64,000 bases of DNA from DYJE01 sp964637565 (GCA_964637565.1 CAZWTY010000004.1:1-64000), one strand, 5' to 3'. Numbered from the stretch's first letter, positions 48,663 to 58,475 are shown. Program-made: numbers and translations. The notes: generated by a model not told the origin, from the sequence alone.

Positions 48663-50408
48663 ATGCAGGAGACACAAACCAGAGAAACTCAAACAACACG
48701 GACAGGAGCTGTGAAAGCCGCCACTGGAACTGCGGGCATGGTAAGGAACCTCGCTTCAGCTTTCAGAACGTTTTCACTCTACCCTGAAGACCACGCCCTT
48801 TCTATAAAGAGCGTCGGTCAAATCTCATCTGAGCTTCGAAGATACACTGAAACTTACGACTCTCTGGTGCTGACAGTCGAAAAAGATGGGATTTATTCAG
48901 GGGGGCAGAATGTCGTTAAAACAACAGGAGACGATGATCCTTTCCATGGCCCCCTGAAACGGGACGGAATCATTGGGCTTGAATTTTCCCGAGGAATTGA
49001 AGCCAGGGAAATCGTCATATTTTTCCAGATACTCAAAAAAAACAAAAACGTCACGGAAGAAGCTGACAGTGACACGGTGACCGATCTTTGGGAAGCCGAT
49101 CTGCCTCATATTCATTTTCAGGCTTCAGAGTTCATGTGGGATTCGGATACGGTTTTTTCTTTTCCCACACCTTCAACCAGCGTTTTGTCTTTCCCGACCT
49201 TTGAACTCAACCACGGTCAGATCAAAGAAAATGTCAAAGAGAACAAAAATGGATGGCTGGATTACGAACCGTCTTTTTATAAACCCGCCAATCTCAATGG
49301 CCCCCTGTTTGATGGCATCAATCTTTCAATTCATCCCGATGAGTTGAAAGAACTTGAAAAGATTGTAAAAGAACAGGAAAGCGGAATCTATGACGATGAG
49401 TTGGTCGAGCTTCTTCTTTTCGTTCTTGAAGAGGTCTCCCAGCCTGAAGATCTGAAAAACATCCTGTCTTCTCTCGCGGACGAGTTCGGCAGGGCCTTGT
49501 CATTCGGTGAAATGTACAAAGCCTATTCCATTATCGAGAAAATTTCCGCCTACCGTTCCCGCCATGCATGGATCACCCCCCATGTCGATGATTTTTTCAT
49601 GACGTTCATCCGGCAGATTTCAGGCCCTGTTTTTCAGAAAGTAATATCCGGTCTGATTCCTGTTTTAAAAGAGAACAATGCCGGAGATATCTTTTTTCTC
49701 CGTAAAATTATCAATACCCTGGAATCTTCGGCGATCATTTGTCTGTGTGACATTCTCCCTCTTCTGGAATCCGTTTATTCCAGGGATCTTGTTCTCGATA
49801 TCATAAAAAACAAAGCCAGAGACGATGCGGACCTGATCAATCAAATGATGGCCAGTCCGGACAAAATGGTGGTTTTGATTGCCATATCCCTGCTTAAAAA
49901 AAACAAGAACACAAACAGCGATTATCTTCTTTACGCCGCGCTGAAACATCCTCAGGAGCAGATTCGAACCAGTGCTCTTGATTATTTTCTGGAAAAGCCT
50001 GTCAGTGTCTTGAACAGTCTTTTCTTTCTCATCAATGATCCGAGCATGGATATACGGATCAAATTGTTGAAGTGTATCGGTTCAAAACGAGCCGTTTCAT
50101 CGGAAACGCTGATGCTTCAGTATCTTGAGAGCTTTTCTGATGAGGAGGCTGACAGGAATCACCTGTTGAACTGCTACAGAATGCTTGGCAAGTGTGGTTC
50201 CGAACGATCTCTCGCGTTTTTGAAGAAGAGGCTGTTCAGCGGCGCATGGACGGGAATACTTGGAAACAGACAGTCCCTCCACAGACAGGGTGCACTTCTT
50301 GCCCTATCTGAACTTGGAAGTCCTGGGGCCCTTAAAATGATTCAGAAAGCGGCGAACAGCCGTTCTCCTCTTGTCCGAAAGGCATATGCCGCAATGTTTT
50401 CGGAATAA
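48663..50408 (+). CDS. HEAT-repeat-like protein of unknown function
   Basis: This cytoplasmic protein of about 581 residues has no catalytic motif I recognise. The C-terminal half (about residues 310-581) is built of helical pairs resembling HEAT repeats: HPQEQIRTSALDYFLEKP, DPSMDIRIKLLKCIGSKRAVSS, and GALLALSELGSPGALKMIQKAANSRSPLVRKAYAAMF. The N-terminal part includes YTETYDSLVLTVEKDGIYSGGQNV, similar in style to the N-terminus of the next protein. The start is uncertain (ATG 48663 or TTG 48642, no clear site). Six bases separate it from the HD-GYP gene, so it may be a scaffold or partner for it. Confidence 0.7.
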   Translation: MQETQTRETQTTRTGAVKAATGTAGMVRNLASAFRTFSLYPEDHALSIKSVGQISSELRRYTETYDSLVLTVEKDGIYSGGQNVVKTTGDDDPFHGPLKRDGIIGLEFSRGIEAREIVIFFQILKKNKNVTEEADSDTVTDLWEADLPHIHFQASEFMWDSDTVFSFPTPSTSVLSFPTFELNHGQIKENVKENKNGWLDYEPSFYKPANLNGPLFDGINLSIHPDELKELEKIVKEQESGIYDDELVELLLFVLEEVSQPEDLKNILSSLADEFGRALSFGEMYKAYSIIEKISAYRSRHAWITPHVDDFFMTFIRQISGPVFQKVISGLIPVLKENNAGDIFFLRKIINTLESSAIICLCDILPLLESVYSRDLVLDIIKNKARDDADLINQMMASPDKMVVLIAISLLKKNKNTNSDYLLYAALKHPQEQIRTSALDYFLEKPVSVLNSLFFLINDPSMDIRIKLLKCIGSKRAVSSETLMLQYLESFSDEEADRNHLLNCYRMLGKCGSERSLAFLKKRLFSGAWTGILGNRQSLHRQGALLALSELGSPGALKMIQKAANSRSPLVRKAYAAMFSE

Positions 50409-50414
50409 TTAAGG

Positions 50415-51890
50415 ATGTCAAAGCTTGGTATGAGAAACGAAACGGTCATAGGAGAACAGATGATCACGATGCTTTTCAAACTCGTGATGTCTGTCAAGCT
50501 CCACGGTCAGAACAACAAGGCTGTCAGGAACATGGCTGACACGCTGCTTTCGTTGCTGCGTGATTACTCGAACTTCGAAAAATTCGTTTCCCTGAAAATA
50601 TCCGACAACCGCTTTTATTTCCAGAATGAAAAAATTCCCCACCGTCGTGAAACCCTTGGATTTATGAGCAAGGCCAGGGATTTTTTCCTTCAGCGCGGAA
50701 TAGGCGAAATCCGGATCGACCTACAGGAAAGTCCGGATCATTCGGTTGTCATCAAAACGGCATTGTATCTCTATCATGCCAACAAAGCCGAAGATCCTTT
50801 TATCTGGTTCAAAAAAAAGCTGGCTTTCGAAAACCTATTCTGGATTGAGGTTGAAAAACCGGCCGATAATAAAGAGGCGTCAGAAAAATCAAAGACCCCT
50901 GAAAAAGTGTATTCCATATCTCCTTCACAGGACTTTGTCTCAAAAAAGGAAAAGGGCGTCAGGACTTACGCCAATGCCATTCAGTCAATCAAGATGGTGG
51001 CTGAAAAAGTATCTGACCACAGTTTTGCCAGCATCCGGAAAACCCAGAGAATGGTCCAGAAAATGGTGGATCTTATTGTCGAAGACGATTCGATTCTGAT
51101 GGGTATGAGCACGATCAGGGACTACGATGATTACACCTATTGTCATTCTGTCAACGTGGCCATTCTCTCCATGTGTCTTGGGCTTAAAATCGGTCTTTCA
51201 AGAAAATCGGTCGAGATTCTTGGGATCTGCGGTCTTTTCCATGATCTTGGGAAAGTGGATATCCCTTCCGAAATCATTCAAAAACCTGGAAGGCTGACTC
51301 CCGAAGAAACACGAATCGTTGAAAAACATTCGCTGTTCAGTGTCACTAAAATATTGAAACTGAACGCCCCCAGGGAAATCAAAGCCAAAATCATCCGTCC
51401 ACCTTTCGAGCATCACATCAAATACGACCATTCAGGATATCCAAGGTATAATGTGAACAAGCCGGTCAGTTTGTTTGGCCGAATTCTGACGATCGCCGAT
51501 GTGTTTGACGCCATCACGTCACCTCGATCCTACAGACCCGTGGCTTTGAGCCCCGATGAGGCCCTCGGACGGATGCTGGAGGGTTCGGGAACGGATTTTG
51601 ATCCGCTTCTTCTCAAGGCCTTTATCAATATGGTGGGGTTTTATCCTGTGGGAACACTCCTTCAGTTGGATACCGGTGAGCTGGGACTTGTTTCCGGCAA
51701 AGGGAAATGTTCCAATGGAAGCCGTCCGGATGTGGTGGTCATCAAAACAGACAAGGACAAGGCGTACAGAAAAGGTCCGGTGATCAGTCTTGAAGAGCGG
51801 GATTCCACAACCATGGACTACATACGTAACATTGTGGCCAGTTTTCATCCCGGCCGTTTTGGAATCCAGCCGGCGGAATACCTTTTATGA
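50415..51890 (+). CDS. HD-GYP domain protein (putative c-di-GMP phosphodiesterase)
   Basis: The 491-residue protein has an N-terminal region of about 180 residues shared in style with the upstream gene (LHGQNNKAVRNMADTLLSLL, VSLKISDNRFYFQNE). An HD-GYP domain follows at about residues 220-430: YCHSVNVAIL, LFHDLGKVDIP, FEHHIKYDHSGYP, ADVFDAITSPRSYRP. The usual HHExxDGxGYP reads HHIKYDHSGYP, so GYP is kept but the E and first G are replaced. It probably hydrolyses c-di-GMP, with reduced certainty because of these changes. No receiver domain is present. Confidence 0.85.
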   Translation: MSKLGMRNETVIGEQMITMLFKLVMSVKLHGQNNKAVRNMADTLLSLLRDYSNFEKFVSLKISDNRFYFQNEKIPHRRETLGFMSKARDFFLQRGIGEIRIDLQESPDHSVVIKTALYLYHANKAEDPFIWFKKKLAFENLFWIEVEKPADNKEASEKSKTPEKVYSISPSQDFVSKKEKGVRTYANAIQSIKMVAEKVSDHSFASIRKTQRMVQKMVDLIVEDDSILMGMSTIRDYDDYTYCHSVNVAILSMCLGLKIGLSRKSVEILGICGLFHDLGKVDIPSEIIQKPGRLTPEETRIVEKHSLFSVTKILKLNAPREIKAKIIRPPFEHHIKYDHSGYPRYNVNKPVSLFGRILTIADVFDAITSPRSYRPVALSPDEALGRMLEGSGTDFDPLLLKAFINMVGFYPVGTLLQLDTGELGLVSGKGKCSNGSRPDVVVIKTDKDKAYRKGPVISLEERDSTTMDYIRNIVASFHPGRFGIQPAEYLL

Positions 51891-52055
51891 CCTTGAAAAA
51901 CAACCGGCCTTGTATTATAAAAGCAAAGTAAATTACAATCCTTTGGTTAACCGATCTACCCTTTGACAGGCCGTTTTTTTTCGTAAAACGGCCCTGATAT
52001 TTTCAATCACCATGGCGTATGTGATCCAGCAGTTTATTTTTAAAAGGAGGTTTTT

Positions 52056-52436
52056 ATGGCAAATCGTTTGGATGTATACCGTTGCAGTCTCTGTGGCCAT
52101 ATCGTTGAAGTGATCAACCAGGGCATGGGAACCCTGGTCTGCTGCAATCAGGACATGACCCTTCTTTCAGAAAATACCCAGGATGCGGCGACGGAAAAGC
52201 ATGTTCCTGTCATCGAAGTGACCGATGGCGGGATTAAAGTGAAAGTTGGAGCCGTGGCACACCCCATGACCGAAGAACATTACATTCAGTGGATTGAAGT
52301 GGTGGTGGACGATAAAATCTGCCGTGCCTGGTTGAAACCCGGCGACGCCCCTGAAGCTTTTTTCAACGTGAAGGGATCGAAGATCGTTGCCAGGGAGTAC
52401 TGCAATCTTCACGGTCATTGGAAAGCGACAACCTGA
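52056..52436 (+). CDS. dfx: Desulfoferrodoxin (superoxide reductase)
   Basis: This 126-residue cytoplasmic enzyme reduces superoxide to peroxide in anaerobes. The N-terminal desulforedoxin-type iron site uses Cys10, Cys13, Cys29 and Cys30 (CSLC, CC). The C-terminal catalytic Fe(His)4Cys site is seen in EKHVPVIE, AHPMTEEHYIQWIE and YCNLHGHW, and the adjacent lysine is also present. It is of the two-iron type. ATG 52056 has AAAGGAGG upstream. It stands alone and ends at a strong terminator. Confidence 0.97.
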   Translation: MANRLDVYRCSLCGHIVEVINQGMGTLVCCNQDMTLLSENTQDAATEKHVPVIEVTDGGIKVKVGAVAHPMTEEHYIQWIEVVVDDKICRAWLKPGDAPEAFFNVKGSKIVAREYCNLHGHWKATT

Positions 52437-52481
52437 TACGGATGAATCGTAACTTTTTTATGATTGTGTAATCCAACAAAA

Positions 52482-52509
52482 AAAGCCCGGCTAAGCCGGG
52501 CTTTTTTTG
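52482..52509. terminator. Bidirectional terminator between dfx and ackA
   Basis: AAAGCCCGGC (52482-52491) pairs perfectly with GCCGGGCTTT (52495-52504) around TAA. T runs lie on the right and A runs on the left, so it can serve both convergent genes. Confidence 0.95.
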
Positions 52510-52530
52510 TTTCATGTGCGGGTAATATTA

Positions 52531-53733
52531 TCAGCTCAGAGTGGCAACCGTATCCTGCGCGATCTGAAGTTCTTCATTGGTGGGAATGACCCACACCTGA
52601 ACCTTGCTGCCTTCTTTGTGAATGGCCTGGGGGCTTCCGAAGCGGCCTTTGTTTTTCTCTGTGTCAAAGTCAATACCGAGCCCTTCCATATCCATACAGA
52701 TGTCCCTGCGGGCAATGTCATCATTTTCACCGATACCGGCGGTGAAAGCTATCACATCCACAGTTCCGAGAACTGCCGCGTAGGAGCCGATGTATTTTTT
52801 AACACGGTAGACAAACATTTCGAGGGCGAGTTTCGCCATCTCGTCACCTTGTTCCGCCTTGGCGTGGATATCCCTCATGTCGTTCATTCCACAGATCCCT
52901 TTAAGACCGCTCTGCTTGTTGAGAACGTTGTCGATGTCGTCGACATTCATCCCTTTGTGCTTGACGAGATAGGGGATAATGGCCGGATCGAAATCGCCGG
53001 AACGGGTTCCCATCATGACTCCTGCAAGGGGAGTCATGCCCATGGATGTGTCAACACATTTGCCTTTTTTGACAGCAGCCATGGAACAACCGTTACCCAG
53101 ATGGACCGTGATAATATTGACATCTTCGGGTTTCTTGCCCAGCAGGGAAGCGGCTTTGTGGGCCACGTACTTGTGGGATGTGCCATGAAAACCGTAACGT
53201 CTGATTCTCAGCTCTTTGTAATATTCGTAGGGAAGGGCATAGAGAAACGCCTTGGGAGGCATGGTCTGATGAAATTCCGTGTCGAAAACCGCCACGTTGG
53301 GAGTTCCCGGGAAAAGTTCTTCAGCCACTTCGATTCCCACGAGGTTTGCGGGGTTGTGGAGAGGCGCAAGAGGATTATTGTCCTTGATGGCCTGTTTGAT
53401 CGAATCGTTGATGCGGATGGAGGTGTTGAACTGCTCACCACCCTGAACCACCCGATGGCCAATGGCGTAGATTTCTTTCTTGTCTGAAATCACCCCTTTT
53501 TCCGGATCGGTGATCAGGTCGACCGCAAGATGCATGGCTTCCTTGTGGTTGGGGAAGGGCCGTTCAATGACGGTTTTCTCTTCACCGGAACCGTTGATTT
53601 TCTTGTGGGTGATCGTACCGGTTTTATCACCGATTCTTTCAACAAGGCCGGTTGCCATGACCGTTTCTTTTTCCATGTTCAAAAGCTGGTATTTCAGCGA
53701 TGAACTACCTGCGTTGATAACGAGAACATTCAT
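52531..53733 (-). CDS. ackA: Acetate kinase
   Basis: It interconverts acetyl phosphate and acetate with ADP/ATP. The 400-residue ASKHA-fold protein has the N-terminal VLVINAGSSSLKYQL, GHRVVQGGEQF, FDTEFHQTMP, and YGFHGTSHKYV. HLGNGCSMAAVKKGKCVDTSMGMTPLAGVMMGTRSGDFDP and FTAGIGENDDIAR follow. ATG 53733 has GGAA upstream; the longer open frame overlaps pta and is not used. It lies one base after the pta stop, forming a pta-ackA operon on the minus strand for acetate activation or acetogenic energy gain. Confidence 0.97.
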   Translation of the reverse strand: MNVLVINAGSSSLKYQLLNMEKETVMATGLVERIGDKTGTITHKKINGSGEEKTVIERPFPNHKEAMHLAVDLITDPEKGVISDKKEIYAIGHRVVQGGEQFNTSIRINDSIKQAIKDNNPLAPLHNPANLVGIEVAEELFPGTPNVAVFDTEFHQTMPPKAFLYALPYEYYKELRIRRYGFHGTSHKYVAHKAASLLGKKPEDVNIITVHLGNGCSMAAVKKGKCVDTSMGMTPLAGVMMGTRSGDFDPAIIPYLVKHKGMNVDDIDNVLNKQSGLKGICGMNDMRDIHAKAEQGDEMAKLALEMFVYRVKKYIGSYAAVLGTVDVIAFTAGIGENDDIARRDICMDMEGLGIDFDTEKNKGRFGSPQAIHKEGSKVQVWVIPTNEELQIAQDTVATLS

Positions 53734-53734
53734 T

Positions 53735-55843
53735 TTACTTGATTCCTTTCCCTGCCTGTGCCTGGATTGCCGTAATGGCGACTGTGTTAACAATATCGGG
53801 GACGGTGCATCCCCGGCTTAAATCGTTGACCGGTTTGTTCAGCCCCTGCAGAATGGGACCGATGGCGATCACGTTGCTGGATGCACGCTGAACCGCCTTG
53901 TAGGTGTTGTTACCCGTATTGAGATCCGGAAAAATGAATACCGTGGCGCGGCCTGCAACCTCACTGTCGGGAAGTTTGGTCTGGGCGACAATGGGATCGA
54001 TGGCGGCGTCGTACTGAATCGGACCTTCGATCAGAAGAGAGGGGTTCTTTTCCTTGGCGATCCGTGTGGCTTCGATGACTTTTTCAACTTCCACGCCTTT
54101 ACCGGATGATCCGGTGGAGTACGAAAGCATGGCGACCCTGGGTTCCACACCGAAAATTTTCGCTGTTTCTGCAGAAACAACTGCGATTTCAGAGAGTTCT
54201 TCGGCCGTCGGACTGGGGTTGACGGCGCAGTCACCGAAAACGAGAACCCGGTCCTTGATACACATCAGAAATACGGAAGACACGATGGAAGAGCCGGGGA
54301 TAGTCTTGATGATCTGGAACGCCGGCCGTATAGTATGGGCTGTGGTGTTTATAGAACCTGATACCATGCCGTCAGCGTGACCTTTGTAAACCATCATGGT
54401 GCCGAAGTAAGTCACATCTTCCATGGCGTCCCTGGCCAGCTCCTCGGTCATGCCTTTTTTCTTGCGCATTTCGTAGTATGTTTCCACGTATTCCTTAAAA
54501 TACGGGCTCTGGTCGGGTTGGACGATATTCGCCCCGGAAAGATCGAGGCCCAGTTTCGAAATCTTGTTCCGGATTTCACTTTCCTTCCCGAGAAGGGTCA
54601 GATCGCAGACGTTCCGTTTCAGAAGAATTTCGCTGGCATTGAGGATTCTCTCACCCACGCCTTCGGGAAGAACGATATGCTGTTTGTTTTTTCTCGCTTT
54701 TTGAATCAGGTTGTATTCGAACATCTGGGGAGAGACTTTGGACGATTTTCTCTTGATCAGTTTGTCTCTCAGTTCCGATGTATTCACGTTGGCTTCGAAC
54801 AGGCCAAGGGCTGTGGCGATTTTCGCAGGATTGTTCGGATCGATCCGGCCATGGAGGTGGTTGAGTGCCCTCATCACAGGATAGGTCGACTCCCTGACAA
54901 GCAGGATGGGTACGGGAATTCCCTCCCAGCCCTGGACAAGGCGCTGGATGTTCGCGGAAGGATAGATTCCGCCGGTGAGAAGGATACCGGAGATATCCGG
55001 ATAGGCGGTTGAAATCTTGGTGGCCATGGCACTGAGAATGATGTCTTCACGGTCACCGGAAGTCACCACCAGGCTGTCTTTCTGGATGTAATTGAGAAAA
55101 TTGGAAATCTGCATGGCCGCGATGACGTAACCGTCCACTTTCTTGTTCGTGGCTTTTTTCCCGTAAAGAATTTCAGCGCCAAGAAATTTCTGAAGATCGG
55201 AAATGGTGGGTTTGACAAGATTCTCGTTTTCCGGAATCACGTAGAACAGTCCGCCAGGAAGGGAGGTGATTTCTTTAAGGGCTTTAAGCACACTTTCTTT
55301 CTGATCTTCATCAACGCGGTTTGCTATGGTGCCGATGATGTCCACGCCTTTTTCGGTCAGGCCTTCGATGGCCAGCTCCGTCAAGGCGATCAGTTCATTG
55401 GTCGGGGTTTTTCTGGCATTGGTGATGACCAGGGTGGGGGCGTTCAAATAAGCGGCGATATCGGAGTTGATTTCAAAGGTGAAAGCCTCGTTGCCTGCGA
55501 TGAAGTCCGTGCCTTCGATCAGGACGAAATCGCATTTTTCTTCGAGATTCTTGTATTTGATCAGAATGTTTTCGAGAAGCTCGTTCTGTTTGCCTTCCTG
55601 AATGAGGGCCTTGGCCTGATCCAGGGTGTAGGCATACGTGTCCTCGTAGGTGAGGCCCAGATAAAAATGGGACAATACAAGATCGATGTCATGATCTTTC
55701 TGACCTTCGGCAATGGGGTTGATGACAGGTCTGAAGAAACCCACCTTGTGAAGGTTTCTGAGAAGAAGCTGCATGATGCCCAGAACAATGGAAGATTTTC
55801 CGCTCCGTGACTTTGTCGTGGTGATGTACAAACTTTTTGACAT
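53735..55843 (-). CDS. pta: Phosphate acetyltransferase (long form)
   Basis: It interconverts acetyl-CoA and acetyl phosphate. The protein of about 702 residues has three parts. Residues 1-200 form a BioD/CobB-like P-loop domain (TTTKSRSGKSSIVLG), and about 210-320 a DRTGG domain (LVVTSGDREDIILSAMA, ILLTGGIYP). From about 375 on is the catalytic PTA domain (HIVLPEGVGERILNASEI, DGMVSGSINTTAHTIRPAFQII, EVAGRATVFIFPDLNTGNNTYKAVQR). The start is taken as the second ATG (55843), seven bases after GAGG. Confidence 0.95.
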   Translation of the reverse strand: MSKSLYITTTKSRSGKSSIVLGIMQLLLRNLHKVGFFRPVINPIAEGQKDHDIDLVLSHFYLGLTYEDTYAYTLDQAKALIQEGKQNELLENILIKYKNLEEKCDFVLIEGTDFIAGNEAFTFEINSDIAAYLNAPTLVITNARKTPTNELIALTELAIEGLTEKGVDIIGTIANRVDEDQKESVLKALKEITSLPGGLFYVIPENENLVKPTISDLQKFLGAEILYGKKATNKKVDGYVIAAMQISNFLNYIQKDSLVVTSGDREDIILSAMATKISTAYPDISGILLTGGIYPSANIQRLVQGWEGIPVPILLVRESTYPVMRALNHLHGRIDPNNPAKIATALGLFEANVNTSELRDKLIKRKSSKVSPQMFEYNLIQKARKNKQHIVLPEGVGERILNASEILLKRNVCDLTLLGKESEIRNKISKLGLDLSGANIVQPDQSPYFKEYVETYYEMRKKKGMTEELARDAMEDVTYFGTMMVYKGHADGMVSGSINTTAHTIRPAFQIIKTIPGSSIVSSVFLMCIKDRVLVFGDCAVNPSPTAEELSEIAVVSAETAKIFGVEPRVAMLSYSTGSSGKGVEVEKVIEATRIAKEKNPSLLIEGPIQYDAAIDPIVAQTKLPDSEVAGRATVFIFPDLNTGNNTYKAVQRASSNVIAIGPILQGLNKPVNDLSRGCTVPDIVNTVAITAIQAQAGKGIK

Positions 55844-56456
55844 TTTCATACCTCATATAAAACGAATACGTTACAATTATAAAACCCTACAAGGCGACCG
55901 CGCCTTTAAACCCTGTTTTGAAAAGGTGTCATTTACTCCAAGACGGATAAACAATCAACATTTTTCGAATATTCAAAAAAACGACCGTGAACCCGAGCTT
56001 TCTTTTTAGGAGTTCATTTATATAAGGGCATCCCATGATCGTCGTCTGCAATGCCAATACTGCCTGTTTAAATTTATAACACAACCATTCGATATTATAT
56101 ATCATATATTGTTTGGTTCAGTTTTTGACAAAATGAAACCAGTGCTATCTATTTCGGCAGGGCCCCACTTTTTCTGAAACACGGCACAAAAAAACATGAT
56201 GGGGTTTGCATGAAAAACATTGTTTATTTTCTAAATAAAAAATTAAAATCACCCGGTGAACATTGTCCTCAATCATGACTGACGGAAATCGTTACGACCA
56301 GATTAAAACCCACAATGACATTTGCAATGTGAAAAACACCATGATATAGCTTTGTCGGTTAATGCGAATTTATGAAAATTATATTTTCAACAATCCATTT
56401 TTCTTCTTCCACATCCAGGTTTCAACCGACCTCATTTGGTTTAACAGGAGTTTTTC
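55844..56456. other. AT-rich 600-base divergent intergenic region
   Basis: On the minus strand TATAAT (55876-55881 as ATTATA) lies about 30 bases before pta and is its likely -10, without a good -35. On the plus strand TTGACA (56125-56130) with TATCTA (56146-56151) is a weak candidate for the parvulin gene. A 22-codon frame at 56210 (MKNIVYF start) lacks support. I see no RNA gene. Confidence 0.45.
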
Positions 56457-57404
56457 ATGCGTAAAATCATTGTAACCCTCGGCGTGATTTCTGTGGTTTC
56501 AATTCTTTCTGTATCCACAGCCTTTTCTCAAAACGATTCCGATGTCGCGGCAACGGTTAATGGGCAAAAAATCACCATTTCGGAAATTAACCGTGTGGTT
56601 CAGGCCCTTCCTCAATATCACAAACTTCAACTCGAAATGCTTGAGGACATGATTGTCAAAACCCTGATTTATCAGGAGAGCGTCAAGGCCGGAGTCAAGG
56701 TTGAGAAGAGCGAAGTGGACAGTGGTTTCAAAGAATATCTGAAGAGACTGAACCTGAGCGACGACGTGGTGAAACGAGAGATGAAACGAATGAACCTCAC
56801 CGAAGACGTCATGAAAGAGGAAATCAGAAAACAGCTCATGGTCGAGCGCTTTTTAAAAAACAGGGCAAAGACTCTGAATCTTACCGTTTCCGATGAAGAA
56901 GTCCGGTCGTTTTACAACGAAAATCCCGACACGTTCAACAAACCAGAGCGTGTACATATCCGTCATATTCTGGTACAATCCGATCCAACGGATAAACAGA
57001 AGATGGAAGCCGCCAAGAAAAAGATCTACGAAGTCAGGGATAAACTCAAACGTAAGGAAGGGACTTTTGCTGAACTTGCGAAAAAATATTCCGATGATAA
57101 GTCCAATGCGGAAAATGGTGGGGAAATCACCCGTAACAGCCCCCTTCCTAAAGCGTTTATCGATACGGCTTTTGCCCTTGGAAAAGATCAGGTGAGCGAG
57201 GTTGTGAGAACCCCCATGGGATTTCATCTGATTCAGATGATCGAAAAAAAACCTGCAGGCAAAACTCAGCTTAATGAAATCAAAGATTCGTTGAGATTCA
57301 GACTTCTGGAGCAGAAAAACAACAACGCAATGAAAAAGTATGTGGATTCACTGGTTGAAAAATCCAAAATCGACATCAAACTCGAAAAACGCAACGTGAA
57401 ATAA
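56457..57404 (+). CDS. SurA/PrsA-like peptidylprolyl isomerase (parvulin)
   Basis: This exported foldase has a signal peptide (MRKIIVTLGVISVVSILSVSTAFS, cleaved about residue 24). A SurA-N-type chaperone region of charged helices spans about 30-155 (VNGQKITISEINRVVQALP). A parvulin domain spans about 165-265 (RVHIRHILVQSD, FAELAKKYSDDKSNAENGGEITRNSPLPKAF, TPMGFHLIQMIEKK). It catalyses proline isomerisation and helps outer membrane proteins fold. ATG 56457 follows AACAGGAG. The fabH homologue follows 13 bases later. Confidence 0.92.
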   Translation: MRKIIVTLGVISVVSILSVSTAFSQNDSDVAATVNGQKITISEINRVVQALPQYHKLQLEMLEDMIVKTLIYQESVKAGVKVEKSEVDSGFKEYLKRLNLSDDVVKREMKRMNLTEDVMKEEIRKQLMVERFLKNRAKTLNLTVSDEEVRSFYNENPDTFNKPERVHIRHILVQSDPTDKQKMEAAKKKIYEVRDKLKRKEGTFAELAKKYSDDKSNAENGGEITRNSPLPKAFIDTAFALGKDQVSEVVRTPMGFHLIQMIEKKPAGKTQLNEIKDSLRFRLLEQKNNNAMKKYVDSLVEKSKIDIKLEKRNVK

Positions 57405-57417
57405 AAGGATAACCACT

Positions 57418-58431
57418 ATGAAAAGAGCCACAATCAAAAGTACAGGACGTTATATACCTTCACGTCTGGTAACCAACGACGATCTGACAAAGATGATGGA
57501 TACGAGCGATGCGTGGATCAGAGAAAGAACCGGTGTGGAACAGCGCTACTGGGTCCCTGAAGGCGAAAATATCGGCGCATCCGACCTGGGTCTTGAAGCG
57601 TCAAAAATCGCACTTGACAAGGCTGGCTGGAAGGCGGAGGACCTCGACCTCATTATTTTCGCAACCCTTAGCCCCGATATCTTCTTTCCGGGACCGGGCT
57701 GCCTTCTTCAACACAAACTCGGTTTAACCTCCACTCCCACCATTGATATTCGTCAGCAGTGCACCGGTTTTCTGTACGGTCAGTCCATTGCCGACGCATA
57801 CATCCGAAGCGGCTTAGCCAACAAGATACTGTTTGTCGGATCGGAAGTCCACAGCACGGGCCTTGACAAAACCACCAGGGGAAGGGATGTGGCCGTGATC
57901 TTCGGTGACGGGGCCGCCGCGGTCTGTTTTGAAGGAATCGAAACCGACAAAAACACAGGGATCATTTCAACGGTGCTTCATACAGCAGGAGAGTTTGCTG
58001 AAAGTCTGATGCTGGAACTCCCCGCCTCACGGCTCCCTGAGCGTGGACTTCTGGATAATCCGGATATCGCACGGCTCTACCCCTCGATGAACGGGTCGAA
58101 AATTTTCAAACTTGCCTTGAGAAGGCTTCCTGAAGTGACCATGGAAGTTCTTGAAAAAGCCGGAATGAACCTGGAGGACATCGATATGTTCATTCCACAT
58201 CAGGCGAATCTCAGGATCAACGAGGCCTACCAGAAGACCCTGAACATTCCTGATGATAAAATTTACAACAATATTCAGAAATACGGCAACACCACCGCAG
58301 CCACCATTCCTTTGGCACTTGATGAGCTGATCGAAATGGGCAGGGTGGACACCACGAAAAGCACCCTTCTTTTCGTGGCCCTTGGAGCTGGCCTGACCTG
58401 GGCTGCTTCAATTTACAAGTTTGGTGAATAA
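57418..58431 (+). CDS. Ketoacyl-ACP synthase III (FabH) homologue
   Basis: This thiolase-fold enzyme condenses an acyl-CoA with malonyl-ACP to start fatty acid synthesis, or makes a related ketoacyl product. The 337-residue protein has the catalytic triad Cys115 (DIRQQCTGFLYG), His261 (IPHQANLRIN) and Asn291 (YGNTTAATIP). SDAWIRERTGVEQRYW and VIFGDGAAAVCFE are also present. It sits behind a periplasmic foldase gene, not in a fab cluster, so it may serve a special acyl product rather than housekeeping initiation. That is inference. Confidence 0.88.
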   Translation: MKRATIKSTGRYIPSRLVTNDDLTKMMDTSDAWIRERTGVEQRYWVPEGENIGASDLGLEASKIALDKAGWKAEDLDLIIFATLSPDIFFPGPGCLLQHKLGLTSTPTIDIRQQCTGFLYGQSIADAYIRSGLANKILFVGSEVHSTGLDKTTRGRDVAVIFGDGAAAVCFEGIETDKNTGIISTVLHTAGEFAESLMLELPASRLPERGLLDNPDIARLYPSMNGSKIFKLALRRLPEVTMEVLEKAGMNLEDIDMFIPHQANLRINEAYQKTLNIPDDKIYNNIQKYGNTTAATIPLALDELIEMGRVDTTKSTLLFVALGAGLTWAASIYKFGE

Positions 58432-58447
58432 AAAACAACGTCATTCG

Positions 58448-58473
58448 AATGGGGGGGGATTTATCCCCCCATT
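58448..58473. terminator. G/C-run hairpin between convergent fabH homologue and pgi
   Basis: AATGGGGGG (58448-58456) pairs with CCCCCCATT (58465-58473) around an AT-rich loop. The location, between two stop codons, supports termination in both directions. T tracts are short. Confidence 0.6.
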
Positions 58474-58475
58474 TC

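Noticed and set aside
48560..48787. 75-codon ORF starting in the GTATAAATAC repeats
   Set aside because: It overlaps the better supported HEAT-like frame, lacks a ribosome site and begins inside the inverted repeat.
52507..53487. Plus-strand 326-codon frame opposite ackA
   Set aside because: It is antisense to a fully conserved acetate kinase and begins inside the dfx terminator.
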